Counted from the stretch's first letter, positions 31,601-38,861 are shown. The stretch is DNA of 40,553 nucleotides from Clostridiales bacterium (GCA_020860385.1 JAJBUK010000059.1:1-40553); one strand, 5' to 3'. The notes: generated by a model from the letters alone, not told the origin. A program made the numbers and translations.

Positions 31601-31639
31601 AAAAATTCCCTCCTGGTATCCGGGAGGGAATTTGTTTTT
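31601..31639 (+). terminator. Bidirectional terminator between GNAT and thioesterase genes
   Basis: AAATTCCCTCC (31603-31613) pairs with GGAGGGAATTT (31623-31633); A-run before and T-run after, so it serves both convergent genes. Confidence 0.85.
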
Positions 31640-31653
31640 GAGGGGAAACACCT

Positions 31654-32082
31654 TTATTGCCCGCTGGCCTCCAGCACCGCCTGAAACTTCTCGTGGAGGT
31701 CGGGGGCCTTCCGTTTCAGGTTGACGATGCGGCCCTCGCGGTCGATGAAGCAATGCTCACTGGTGCCGGTGGTGCGCAGCGCGCCGGTGGCCGCGTCCCG
31801 CACCTCATAGCTGCATAGGAAGCGGATGCCGTTGTACCGGGTGATGCGCAGGGTGATGGCTACCGTGTCCCCAAAGTGGGTCATGGTCTTATACTCCGCG
31901 CTGACCCCCACCACCGGGATGATGAAGCCCCGCCCCTCCATGGCGGCGTAATCAATGCCCGCCTGGGCCATATAGTCGATGCGGGCCTCCTCGAACCAGC
32001 GGATATAGTTGGAGTGATGGACGACGGCCATCTGATCCGTCTCATAGTATTTTACGTTGTGAAGATAGGGTTTCAGTTCCAT
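31654..32082 (-). CDS. Acyl-CoA thioesterase, YbgC/4-HBA-CoA thioesterase type
   Basis: A 142-residue hotdog-fold protein. The N-terminal motif VKYYETDQMAVVHHSNYIRWFEEAR carries the active-site Asp of the YbgC/FadM family (YxxTDxxG-type, here with M for G), and HFGDTVAITLRI and FIDREGRIVNL follow. These enzymes hydrolyse short acyl-CoA or acyl-ACP thioesters. The start overlaps the yigZ stop by one base (TAATG), so both genes are coupled. There is no fatty acid gene nearby to narrow the substrate. Confidence 0.9.
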   Translation of the reverse strand: MELKPYLHNVKYYETDQMAVVHHSNYIRWFEEARIDYMAQAGIDYAAMEGRGFIIPVVGVSAEYKTMTHFGDTVAITLRITRYNGIRFLCSYEVRDAATGALRTTGTSEHCFIDREGRIVNLKRKAPDLHEKFQAVLEASGQ

Positions 32083-32729
32083 TACGTTTGCCTCGCTTTT
32101 CCTGTTTCCAGTGCTACCGCCTGTTCCGTCTCACCTACGGTGACGGCGCGGACGGTGCCTGCCGTCACGTCCAGAATGTGGGCGGCGAAGGCCGCCTCCT
32201 GCTCCTCCGGCAGCAGGGCGTGGAGGGTCACGTCTGCGCCGTAGTCCGTATCCGTCACCACGCCTCCGGCGGCGCTGACCTCCAGGCTCAGCTTCTGGAA
32301 CAGATTATAGCCGCAGGCCAGTTCCACCTTTACCCAGCGCCGTACCACGGAGATGCCCGCCGCGTCCAGCGCCAGCTTGGCCGTCCCCTGATAGGCCCGG
32401 AGGAGATGCCCCGCCCCCAGCAGCACGCCGCCGAAGTACCGCGTCACCACGCACACCGCGTCCGTCACCCCCGCCCGGGAGAACACCTCCAACATGGGCT
32501 GACCGGCGGTGCCCTGGGGCTCCCCGTCATCACTGTACCGCATGACGCCGCTGCGGAGCAGGTAGCACCAGCAGTTGTGCCGGGCGTCATAGTATTGCTT
32601 TTTCATGGCGTCGATAAAGGCCCGGGCCTCCGCCTCGGAGGAGACAGGGCGCACCTTGCCCAGGAAGCGGGAGCGCTTCTCCACATACTCCGCGTCGCCT
32701 GGGCCGGTGGGGATATAGTATTCGATCAT
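32082..32729 (-). CDS. yigZ: YigZ/IMPACT-family protein
   Basis: A 215-residue protein. The N-terminal UPF0029 domain has KRSRFLGKVRPVSSEAEARA and the family signature HNCWCYLL...YSDDGEPQGTAGQPML, then TRYFGGVLLGAGHLLRAYQG; a C-terminal DUF1949 ferredoxin-like domain is at about 137-200. The IMPACT family binds ribosome or translation factors in eukaryotes; its bacterial role is not settled. The ATG at 32729 has AGGAG upstream and is preferred over a start at 32786 that would lie within the promoter. It is the first gene of a two-gene operon. Confidence 0.93.
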   Translation of the reverse strand: MIEYYIPTGPGDAEYVEKRSRFLGKVRPVSSEAEARAFIDAMKKQYYDARHNCWCYLLRSGVMRYSDDGEPQGTAGQPMLEVFSRAGVTDAVCVVTRYFGGVLLGAGHLLRAYQGTAKLALDAAGISVVRRWVKVELACGYNLFQKLSLEVSAAGGVVTDTDYGADVTLHALLPEEQEAAFAAHILDVTAGTVRAVTVGETEQAVALETGKARQT

Positions 32730-32774
32730 GGTGTTCTCCTGGTGTGTAGATGGGGTGGGGCGTTGTTTATGGCA

Positions 32775-32803
32775 ATTATACCACATTTCCCCGCCTGATA
32801 CAA
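32775..32803 (-). promoter_or_regulatory. Sigma-A-type promoter of yigZ
   Basis: TTGTAT (32803-32798), 17-base spacer, perfect TATAAT (32780-32775) on the minus strand, 45 bases before the ATG. Confidence 0.75.
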
Positions 32804-32811
32804 GCGGAAGG

Positions 32812-32846
32812 AAAAAGCTGCGGCGCAGATTCCCACGCCGCAGCTT
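32812..32846 (-). terminator. Intrinsic terminator of the DUF4430-ECF operon
   Basis: AAGCTGCGGCG (32815-32825) pairs perfectly with CGCCGCAGCTT (32836-32846); on the minus strand TTT follows, 4 bases after the ECF gene stop. Confidence 0.88.
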
Positions 32847-32849
32847 CTG

Positions 32850-33374
32850 TTATTCCGTTCTTGGTTTCAGCACAAACCCCAGCGCCCGATCCAGGGGCAC
32901 GAACAGCACCAGCGCCGTCACAAAGTTCCCCACGCCGTGGGCCGCGTCGAAGGGCAGCCCGGCCAGCCACCAGCTATAGGCCATCTTCACGCCCCCCATG
33001 GCCACATAGGGGAAGGAGCAGAAGAAGCCGAAAGCCAGGCCGTACAGCCCGTTGACCGTTGCCCAGAGGAAGGCCCCGTGCCTGCGCCCCTTCCGGGACA
33101 GCAGCATCACCACAGCCCAGAGGATCGTCCACACATACAGGTACATGACCCACCAGATATGGAAGCCGTACCACACCCCTTCCAGCAGGGCGAATGCGTA
33201 GATGATGAACAGGGCTTTGGCCCGAAAATGGAGGGTGTACAGCAGAACCAGCAGAGACACCACTTCGATATTGGGCAAACTGGCCAGGGCGATTTGCAGG
33301 GCAAATATCAGCGCCGTGGCCAGGGCCAGGAAGGTGACATCCCGAACGGCGAGGCCTGGCTTAGTAGACCTCAT
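32850..33374 (-). CDS. ECF transporter S component, probable cobalamin/corrinoid uptake
   Basis: A 174-residue membrane protein with about six hydrophobic segments: VTFLALATALIFALQIALAS at the start, VSLLVLLYTLHFRAKALFII, GVWYGFHIWWVMYLYVWTIL, and later a Gly/Phe-rich run (YGLAFGFFCSFPYVAMGG). Size and topology are those of the substrate-binding S component of ECF-type vitamin transporters, which use a shared EcfAA'T module encoded elsewhere. The ATG at 33374 overlaps the DUF4430 lipoprotein stop by 14 bases and lacks a clear SD, so translation depends on the upstream gene. The upstream B12-type riboswitch makes cobalamin or a precursor the likely substrate; that is an inference. Confidence 0.75.
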   Translation of the reverse strand: MRSTKPGLAVRDVTFLALATALIFALQIALASLPNIEVVSLLVLLYTLHFRAKALFIIYAFALLEGVWYGFHIWWVMYLYVWTILWAVVMLLSRKGRRHGAFLWATVNGLYGLAFGFFCSFPYVAMGGVKMAYSWWLAGLPFDAAHGVGNFVTALVLFVPLDRALGFVLKPRTE

Positions 33375-33882
33375 ACACCAGGGCGAAGCTGTCGCCGTCG
33401 GTGACGGGCTGGCTGTCCACGCCGTAGGAGCCGTACTCATCGTTCACATAGATGGCCCAATATGCGCCGTCGGCGTCATAGTCGGCCTCCACGCCGTTGA
33501 CGGAGGTGATGTAAAAGCCGTAATCGCTTTCCTCGCCGCCCAGCTCCACAGTGGTGTCGATGGCGTCCTTCAGGTAGTCGGCCTCGGTGTCGATTTCGTA
33601 GCTGTCGCTGCTGCCGTCCTCATAGGTGACGGTCAGGGTGATGTGCTTCGTCTCGGCCTCGGTGGCGCTGGCCTCGGCTTCGGCATCGCTGCCTTCCGCC
33701 TGGGCGGCGGATTCCTCAGCGACGGCGCTGGCGGAGGCGTCCTCCGTGACCACGCTGGCATCGGCGCTGCCGGAGGACTGGGAAGCGTCCGCGTCGGCGG
33801 AGCTGCCGCAGCCGGTGAGCAGGGCCAGGGACAGCATCAGCGCAGTGAGCAGGGACAGGATACGGTAGTTGTGAGTTTTCAT
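33361..33882 (-). CDS. DUF4430 lipoprotein, possible corrinoid-binding
   Basis: A 173-residue lipoprotein: signal peptide ILSLLTALMLSLALLTGC with lipobox LLTGC (Cys at about residue 25), an Ala/Ser/Glu/Asp-rich linker to about residue 83, then a DUF4430 domain (HITLTVTYEDGSSDSYEI, YGFYITSVNGV, GAYWAIYVNDEYGSYGVDS and DGDSFALVYEVY). DUF4430 resembles the C-terminal domain of transcobalamin/intrinsic factor. With the B12-type riboswitch in front and an ECF S component behind, surface capture of corrinoids is a plausible role. AAGGA precedes the ATG at 33882. Confidence 0.85.
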   Translation of the reverse strand: MKTHNYRILSLLTALMLSLALLTGCGSSADADASQSSGSADASVVTEDASASAVAEESAAQAEGSDAEAEASATEAETKHITLTVTYEDGSSDSYEIDTEADYLKDAIDTTVELGGEESDYGFYITSVNGVEADYDADGAYWAIYVNDEYGSYGVDSQPVTDGDSFALVYEVY

Positions 33883-34020
33883 GGGTAGTTCCTTCTTTCC
33901 ATAAATTGCGGAACCATGCTTGCGGCACAGGGAGATGGCACCATTCCACAGCTGGAAGTTAGGAAAAGGGCGCAAAGACCCCTCTGCCATGTCCTCCATC
34001 CCGGTTCCGGCAGGACGGAG

Positions 34021-34114
34021 ATGCCCGGCGCGTATCTGACTGACCGCCTCAGAGGGCGTCTCACAGTGACCGACTCGCGGGGCTTCTGACCCCATTCCGC
34101 GCTGGTTCGGGCAT
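34021..34114 (-). ncRNA. Cobalamin riboswitch (compact aptamer)
   Basis: On the minus strand a 94-base aptamer is closed by a perfect P1 stem: ATGCCCG (34114-34108) with CGGGCAT (34027-34021). Inside are GGAAT-GGGGTCAGAAGCCCC (P5-like), GTCGGTCACTGTGA (the GCCACTG-type B12 box in variant form), the hairpin CGCC-CTCTGA-GGCG, and AGTCAGATACGC, which follows the pattern AGUCAGxxACC of cobalamin riboswitches. A possible expression-platform hairpin with GGGG/CCC and TTTT lies around 33965-33985. The downstream genes encode a DUF4430 lipoprotein and an ECF S component. Whether adenosyl- or aqua/methylcobalamin is bound cannot be told. Confidence 0.8.
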
Positions 34115-34122
34115 ACAACGGC

Positions 34123-34151
34123 ATTATAACCGATGGGCGGCCGGGATGCAA
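34123..34151 (-). promoter_or_regulatory. Sigma-A-type promoter of the riboswitch-DUF4430-ECF operon
   Basis: TTGCAT (34151-34146), 17-base spacer, perfect TATAAT (34128-34123) on the minus strand; transcription would begin at the 5' edge of the riboswitch. Confidence 0.75.
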
Positions 34152-34288
34152 GAGGAAAATCAATCAGGAGACCGGAACCACTCCGGTTTTCTGACTTGAA
34201 TTCTAAAATGTAATGGGGTATTGCGCTTTTTCATCAGAAGTTGCTGCTTTGCGGTGTAGGCAGATGTCATCCACCGTCGGATAACAAA

Positions 34289-34328
34289 ATTGCCGCCACG
34301 TTACGCCATCGGCGGAACGGGCGGCAAT
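34289..34328 (+). repeat. Long hairpin just before repeat copy B
   Basis: ATTGCCGCC (34289-34297) pairs perfectly with GGCGGCAAT (34320-34328) around a 22-base loop that itself contains CGCCATCGGCG. It is not present beside copy A. Confidence 0.6.
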
Positions 34329-34333
34329 CCCTG

Positions 34334-34515
34334 CCAGCCGCCATCGGCGGCAGCTTTGGTGCATGTCAAGTTACATCGTCTCTAGCGGAATAGACCACCT
34401 ATGGGCTGGACAGCGCGAAGCCCCAAGGCTATAGGAGAGGGGTTCTTAGGGGGGAGCGAGGCCCCGAAGCTCCCCCCTGAGCCGCCTTCTTTTGCTACTT
34501 TTCTTGGCGGAGCAA
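34334..34515 (+). repeat. Structured intergenic repeat, copy B
   Basis: About 182 bases aligned with copy A at 14261-14435, with the same conserved blocks in the same order. The 5' hairpin GCCGCC-ATC-GGCGGC is perfect here (34338-34352). The variable hairpin between TTCTTA and GAGCCGCC is AGGGGGGAGC (34448-34457) with GCTCCCCCCT (34469-34478), so both arms differ from copy A in a compensatory way. The copy lies, as in copy A, upstream of one minus-strand gene and downstream of another. The wider gap 33883-34720 holds the riboswitch, this copy and several hairpins, and no credible gene. Confidence 0.75.
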
Positions 34516-34527
34516 TTTACGGCGGCA

Positions 34528-34581
34528 AAAAATGTGCCAGCGGCACATTTTTAGCCGGAAACCGATGCCAGCAATGCTGGC
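34528..34581 (+). repeat. Two perfect hairpins after repeat copy B
   Basis: AAAAATGTGCC (34528-34538) pairs with GGCACATTTTT (34542-34552) around three bases, a terminator-like element in both directions. GCCAGC (34567-34572) pairs with GCTGGC (34576-34581). They may end transcripts from the YcxB-like gene on the minus strand. Confidence 0.6.
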
Positions 34582-34720
34582 GAGGGTCACTGGCCGAGGA
34601 GGATATCGTAAAGGGTTAGCAGGCGGTAGTCAAGGCCCCGCCCTGGCAAGGGCAAGAGCCTATTTCCTTCCACAATCCTTCTCTAAGGAAAACAATCCCA
34701 TCAAGTGAGTGACATTGCCG

Positions 34721-35254
34721 TTACAGAGAGGATGCTGCCTTTCCTGTACCCGCCAGCAGCGCCCGCACGTCCTCCACGCCGCCCTGGAGGAATCCGGCCT
34801 TGTCTATCAGCACCGTTGCGCCCTCTGTGTAGGACAGCGTCAGGGCGTGCTTCGTCTCCCGGACGGCGGTGACTGCCTCGTAGGGAATGGAAATGGCCTC
34901 CTCCATCTCCGGCTGCACCAGCAGGCAGTCCTCGTAGAAGAGCAGCTCCCGGCAGGGGGTGCCGCCGCCGCAGCGGTTGACCATAGCCTGATAGGCCCGC
35001 CTGCACTCCGTCCGGGGCAGGGCGATGCGGATCCAGCCCAGAATCAGCACATAGAGCACCGCCTCCATCCCCAGGGCGGAGAAGCTGCCGGACAGAAACC
35101 ACATCAGCACCGCCAGTACCGCCAGCGCTGCCAGCAGAGCCAGCGCCACCGTCACCGTCATGCGGTTGTACTTCTGCCGCAGCTGGGGGCGGGCCCCCTC
35201 TCGGAAAAGGCGGAGGGTGATTTCCGTGTGATTGCGTACCAGGGGTTCCGTCAT
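34721..35254 (-). CDS. YcxB-like membrane protein
   Basis: A 177-residue protein with two membrane segments at about residues 33-52 (VTVALALLAALAVLAVLMWF) and 60-78, and a C-terminal cytoplasmic domain ending in SIPYEAVTAVRETKHALTLSY and LIDKAGFLQGGVEDVRALL, which is the pattern of YcxB-like C-terminal domains. Family function is unknown. It overlaps the DUF624 gene by 4 bases (ATGA) and ends the LacI operon. Confidence 0.78.
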   Translation of the reverse strand: MTEPLVRNHTEITLRLFREGARPQLRQKYNRMTVTVALALLAALAVLAVLMWFLSGSFSALGMEAVLYVLILGWIRIALPRTECRRAYQAMVNRCGGGTPCRELLFYEDCLLVQPEMEEAISIPYEAVTAVRETKHALTLSYTEGATVLIDKAGFLQGGVEDVRALLAGTGKAASSL

Positions 35255-36060
35255 ACGTTGTCGTCCTCCTCTTCCGGTTCCTCTTCTTCATAAAGGGGAG
35301 CCTGCTCCGGCATCTGCTCCCGCAGGGTCTTCTCCAGCTGGAAGGCGGTGTCCAAATCATGGTAGAGCAGGAAGTTGCCGAGAAACAGGATAAACCACAT
35401 CCCGATGATGGGCAGCACCAGGACGGACCAGGGCAGCAGCAGCGCCATCAGCACCCAGAAGGCCACCTGGAGGGCGGCCACCCCCAGGGTGTGCCAGAAA
35501 TATTTCATGCAGAACAGCAGGCAATTTTTGAAACGCACGAAGCCGGACTGCTGGAACAGCACCAGCTGGGGCCAGTAGGTGGTGAGCAGCATGGTGCCCA
35601 GCAGCACGCTGAGGAGGGAGATGACGATGGTGCCCCAGCCGGGGAACACCTCCGCCCACCAGAACATCAGCAGCGCCGCGAAAATTGCCACCCCCAGGAA
35701 CAGGCAGAGCACCACGCCGGGCAGCAGGGCGGCCTTCCAGTTCTCCTTCAGCGCCTTTTTATAGTTGCCCCACCACTTGCCGGGGGCGTCCCGCAGGGTG
35801 CGGAAAATCAGGTCATAGAGGCCGTACAGCGCCGGGCCGGCAAACAGCCCGCCCACCAGGGCGGACGCCAGCATCACCAGCGCGCTGGTGGACAGGACGG
35901 CGTAAATCATGCCCAGGGCGAAGGGCAGGAAGCCGACCAGCGTCAGCAGCCCCGCCAGGATGTAGGAAACAAAGTTCTGCTCCAGTACCTCCCGGTACCG
36001 GTTGAAGCCGGTCTTTCGGCCGCCGGAGGGGTAATCGTCGTCCGCAAAAAACAGTGCCAT
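35251..36060 (-). CDS. DUF624 (YesL-like) membrane protein
   Basis: A 269-residue membrane protein with about six hydrophobic segments and the DUF624 pattern: an N-terminal FNRYREVLEQNFVSYILAGL, a central GPALYGLYDLIFRTLRDAPG and GKWWGNYKKALKENWKAALL. The C-terminus is strongly acidic (EEEEPEEEDD). DUF624 genes such as yesL lie in sugar-ABC and pectin-degradation operons of the LplB/YtcP type, which fits the divergent transporter here. It follows the lipoprotein gene by 20 bases. Confidence 0.88.
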   Translation of the reverse strand: MALFFADDDYPSGGRKTGFNRYREVLEQNFVSYILAGLLTLVGFLPFALGMIYAVLSTSALVMLASALVGGLFAGPALYGLYDLIFRTLRDAPGKWWGNYKKALKENWKAALLPGVVLCLFLGVAIFAALLMFWWAEVFPGWGTIVISLLSVLLGTMLLTTYWPQLVLFQQSGFVRFKNCLLFCMKYFWHTLGVAALQVAFWVLMALLLPWSVLVLPIIGMWFILFLGNFLLYHDLDTAFQLEKTLREQMPEQAPLYEEEEPEEEDDNV

Positions 36061-36080
36061 AATGGGCGCTCCTTTCCTTT

Positions 36081-36677
36081 TTATTCCGCGTAGTGGAAGC
36101 CCTCTAGAAATTCCGTTAAAATGGCGTATGCGTCGTCGTCAAAACCGTCCTGACAGGCCAACTCCACGTTGATAGCGTGGTTCTGATAGGCGGTGAAGGC
36201 GGACACGCCGGAGGCGTAGGGGTTCTCCTCGTCTGCCGTCTCGTAAATCAGGATGGTGAAGGTCTGGTCTGCGCAGGTGGCCGTCTCCACGCTGAGGACG
36301 TTGTAGGCTTCTTCCTCCTGGGCCTGCCAGCCGTCTACGCTGGTCTGGGCGGCGGTCTCGTCGTCGCAGTCCTGTAGCAGCACATAGAGCTGGGCGTCAT
36401 AGAGGTCGATGGTGTCCCCGTCCGTGTTGACGTAGTCCTCCGCCTCACCGATGACCCAGGCGGCGTAGTACAGGCCGGAGGCGGTCAGGGCGTCCTTATT
36501 GTCCAGCAGGGTCAGGCCGTTGCCTGGCTCCTCTATGCCCAGGGTGGTGCCTACCAGCGTCCAGTCCGCATCCCAGTCTGCCCCCTCATTGGTGGCGGTG
36601 GGGGCCTGCTGCACGCAGCCGGTCAGGCAGAATACCAACGCCACGCACAGGAATAAGCAGCTCATCCGTTTCATCAT
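36081..36677 (-). CDS. Lipoprotein of unknown function
   Basis: A 198-residue lipoprotein: signal peptide MSCLFLCVALVFCLTGC with lipobox CLTGC. The mature part is acidic and Ala/Asp-rich, with WVIGEAEDYVNTDGDTIDLY, YDAQLYVLLQDCDDETAAQT and a C-terminal CQDGFDDDAYAILTEFLEGF. No family was recognised. It overlaps the preceding gene by 4 bases (ATGA) with GGAGG upstream, so the two are translationally coupled. It may form a surface complex with that protein; this is a guess. Confidence 0.75.
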   Translation of the reverse strand: MMKRMSCLFLCVALVFCLTGCVQQAPTATNEGADWDADWTLVGTTLGIEEPGNGLTLLDNKDALTASGLYYAAWVIGEAEDYVNTDGDTIDLYDAQLYVLLQDCDDETAAQTSVDGWQAQEEEAYNVLSVETATCADQTFTILIYETADEENPYASGVSAFTAYQNHAINVELACQDGFDDDAYAILTEFLEGFHYAE

Positions 36678-37411
36678 CGCACAGCCCCCTCCGTCAAGGC
36701 ATCCCACAGGGCTTCGCAGCCCTCCAAATTGTCCACTGTGTCCTCCAGGTAGAAGCACCGGCGGCCCAGGTACAGGGTCTGCACCAGCTCATTGCTGTCG
36801 CCGGTGGCCGTCTCTCCCAACACGGAGATGGCGTACTCCCCCAGGTCGATGCCGGACAGCACCGGGCAGCTTGCCCACTGATAGACCTTATCCAGCCCGT
36901 CGGTGTCCGTCTCCTCCGGGCAGTCGCCGTCCTCGGTGGCCAGCAGTTGATACTTGGTCTGGAAGTCGTCCGGGTCCTCCACCAGGAAGAAGTAGCTCTC
37001 GCAGTCATTGATGTCGGCAATCAGGGACACCTCGGAGGCGTAGGCGGTCATGGCCCCGGTTTCGTCCTCCGTGTCGGAGGTGGTGTAGTACTGGTTCACC
37101 TGCACCACCACCTGGCCGTCCCCGTTCAGGTCGGAGCCGAGGGCTGCCAGGGCGTCCTGTAGGGCAGTCACCGTATCATCCGGCAGCGCGTCGGTGCCCA
37201 CATAGGCCACCTGATAGTCCGGCTTGACCTGGCCTACCCCCAACGCGCTGCACGCGATAGAGATGCCCACGCCTATCACGATGACGATGCACAGGACGAT
37301 GCCCCAGTTGTACCGCATCCAGGTGCGGAATTTGTCCCACTTGCCTGGCTCCGGCCCCTGTTCCTCCGGGGTGACGTTCCGTTGTAACCATTTGGCATAC
37401 TCACTGGGCAT
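36674..37411 (-). CDS. Membrane-anchored protein of unknown function
   Basis: A 245-residue protein: a cytoplasmic N-terminus of about 35 residues (with PEEQGPEPGKWDKFRTWMRY), one membrane segment at about 36-57 (GIVLCIVIVIGVGISIACSAL) and an acidic extracytoplasmic domain with DYQVAYVGTDALPDDTVTAL, LNGDGQVVVQVNQYYTT and YFFLVEDPDDFQTKYQLL. The pattern of alternating strands and helices suggests an alpha/beta fold, but no family was recognised. Its start lies 6 bases after the LacI stop, with AAAGGAG inside the end of that gene. Confidence 0.75.
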   Translation of the reverse strand: MPSEYAKWLQRNVTPEEQGPEPGKWDKFRTWMRYNWGIVLCIVIVIGVGISIACSALGVGQVKPDYQVAYVGTDALPDDTVTALQDALAALGSDLNGDGQVVVQVNQYYTTSDTEDETGAMTAYASEVSLIADINDCESYFFLVEDPDDFQTKYQLLATEDGDCPEETDTDGLDKVYQWASCPVLSGIDLGEYAISVLGETATGDSNELVQTLYLGRRCFYLEDTVDNLEGCEALWDALTEGAVR

Positions 37412-37417
37412 TTGCGT

Positions 37418-38404
37418 TCACTCCTTTGTAGTGCCGCCGGAGGCATAAGAGACGGGCAGGCAAACCAGCGTCGGCGTGTTGGACCAGTCCTGCGACAGCA
37501 GCATATCCACGCTGACCTCCGCCATCTTGTCCAGCGGCTGAATGATGGTGGAGCAATGGTAGTCCTCCGTGATGTAATCCTTCACGCCGTCATAGCCGAT
37601 GACCTGCACATCCTCCGGTACCCGCACTCCCTGCTCCCTCAGGTAGCGGATGATTTTGACCGCCAGGGAATCGTTCACACAGAAGATGCCGTCAACAGGG
37701 GCATCTCCGGTCAGATGCTGTTGCAGGAAGTCGGTAAACTCGGAGAAGGGCGCGCCGTCGTACAGCCGCAGCAGCTCATAATCCAGGCCGTGGCCGGCGC
37801 AGTAGCTCAGGAAGCCGTCACCCCGCTTCGTCGTCTCGTTGACCAGGGGGGAGCCGATGCTGAGGAAGGCCACATGGCGGCAGCCCAGCTCGTCCAGCCG
37901 CTGGGCGGCCATCTGGCCGCCGCTGAAGTTGTCGCTGGACACGCAGGGGATGGCGCCGCTGAAATGCCGGTCAATGGTCACGAAGGGGAGCCCTTCCTGG
38001 ACCTGCAAGCCCTCGTTGTAGGACAGGCAGATGATGCCGTCCATCTTGTTCTGCTGGGCCATGGTGATGTAGCTCTGCTCCATGCGGGTATCCGCGTTGG
38101 TGGCGCACAGCAGCATCCGGTAGCCCCGCTTCTCCAGCTCCCGATTGATGTAATAGGTCATCCAGCCGAAGAAGGGGTTAAAGGTATCCGGCACCAGGAA
38201 GGCCACCGTATAGGTCTTATTGGTCTTTAACCCCTTGGCGTAGCTGTTCACCTGATAGTTCAGCTTCTGGATGGACGCCTCCACCTTCCGCTGGTAGACC
38301 TTCCCCACAGGGAGACCATTGACCACCTTGGACACGGTACCCAGGGACACCCCTGCGTCCTTTGCCACGTCCTTCATGGTGGGGGCGGAATCGTATTTTG
38401 TCAA
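37418..38404 (-). CDS. LacI-family transcriptional regulator
   Basis: About 328 residues. The N-terminal HTH and hinge read TMKDVAKDAGVSLGTVSKVV, then AKGLKTNKTYTVAFLVPD, followed by a periplasmic-binding-protein-like sugar-sensing domain (GIICLSYN, FVTIDRHFSG, GIFCVNDSLAVKII, VQVIGYDGV). It most likely represses the divergent sugar ABC transporter and perhaps itself. The start is uncertain: TTG at 38404 has GAGGTG 6 bases upstream, whereas GTG at 38413 is part of that ribosome binding site. It is the first gene of a five-gene operon. The effector sugar is not known. Confidence 0.93.
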   Translation of the reverse strand: MTKYDSAPTMKDVAKDAGVSLGTVSKVVNGLPVGKVYQRKVEASIQKLNYQVNSYAKGLKTNKTYTVAFLVPDTFNPFFGWMTYYINRELEKRGYRMLLCATNADTRMEQSYITMAQQNKMDGIICLSYNEGLQVQEGLPFVTIDRHFSGAIPCVSSDNFSGGQMAAQRLDELGCRHVAFLSIGSPLVNETTKRGDGFLSYCAGHGLDYELLRLYDGAPFSEFTDFLQQHLTGDAPVDGIFCVNDSLAVKIIRYLREQGVRVPEDVQVIGYDGVKDYITEDYHCSTIIQPLDKMAEVSVDMLLSQDWSNTPTLVCLPVSYASGGTTKE

Positions 38405-38485
38405 AAGGAACACCTCGTTTCTCTATTTCTCTGTTTCTCTTCCCGCGGCCCGGCAGGCCCCCGGGCCAATTCTGTGCTGTTTAAA

Positions 38486-38499
38486 TGAATAACGTTTCA
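38486..38499. promoter_or_regulatory. Possible LacI-type operator O1
   Basis: TGAATAACGTTTCA, an imperfect copy of the palindrome around AACGTT, in the leader of the LacI gene. Confidence 0.5.
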
Positions 38500-38556
38500 C
38501 AGAAATCAATGGATAGCGGACGGAAAACATCTATCTCCGTCCTTGTTGATGAAACT

Positions 38557-38585
38557 ATTATACACCTGCTGTTCCGGTTTGTAAA
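38557..38585 (-). promoter_or_regulatory. Sigma-A-type promoter of the LacI operon
   Basis: TTTACA (38585-38580), 17-base spacer, perfect TATAAT (38562-38557) on the minus strand. The leader then contains the hairpin GGACGG/CCGTCC at 38518-38542. Confidence 0.75.
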
Positions 38586-38604
38586 GGGGTTTCACGAAAT
38601 TTTA

Positions 38605-38617
38605 TGAAACGATTTCA
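38605..38617. promoter_or_regulatory. Possible LacI-type operator O2
   Basis: TGAAACGATTTCA, a near palindrome with the TGAAACG half-site, between the two divergent promoters. Confidence 0.5.
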
Positions 38618-38701
38618 CAACAGACCATTTTGTATTTTGCACAAAAATGAAACTTAAAAATTGTTAATGTCGACGAAAGTGTATTTTTTCTCAAAAAACC
38701 A

Positions 38702-38730
38702 TTGACAAAGCTTTCGGATTCTATTGCTAG
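38702..38730 (+). promoter_or_regulatory. Promoter candidate for the sugar ABC transporter
   Basis: Perfect TTGACA (38702-38707) with TGCTAG at 17 bases or TTGCTA at 16 bases. The weak -10 and an operator near the start site fit a regulated promoter. The gap 38405-38926 is taken up by the two promoters and four operator-like sites. Confidence 0.55.
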
Positions 38731-38740
38731 CAGGAATAAA

Positions 38741-38750
38741 AAACGTTTCA
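38741..38750. promoter_or_regulatory. Possible LacI-type operator O3
   Basis: AAACGTTTCA at the expected start of the ABC transporter transcript. Confidence 0.55.
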
Positions 38751-38811
38751 CGCGAGTGCAAGCGGCTGTTTTCTGGCAGCTGCGCCATTCGTTTTTCTTA
38801 TAGAGAAAATA

Positions 38812-38824
38812 TGAAACGTTTTTC
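38812..38824. promoter_or_regulatory. Possible LacI-type operator O4
   Basis: TGAAACGTTTTTC, sharing GAAACGTTT with O3, about 71 bases further downstream. Confidence 0.5.
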
Positions 38825-38861
38825 CATTCTTGGAAAACAGCACCAAAACCGTGAGGAGGAG

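Noticed and set aside
34401..34619. A 72-codon frame inside repeat copy B
   Set aside because: It has no ribosome binding site and is not kept in copy A, where the aligned region has stops and length changes; the conservation follows structure, not codons.
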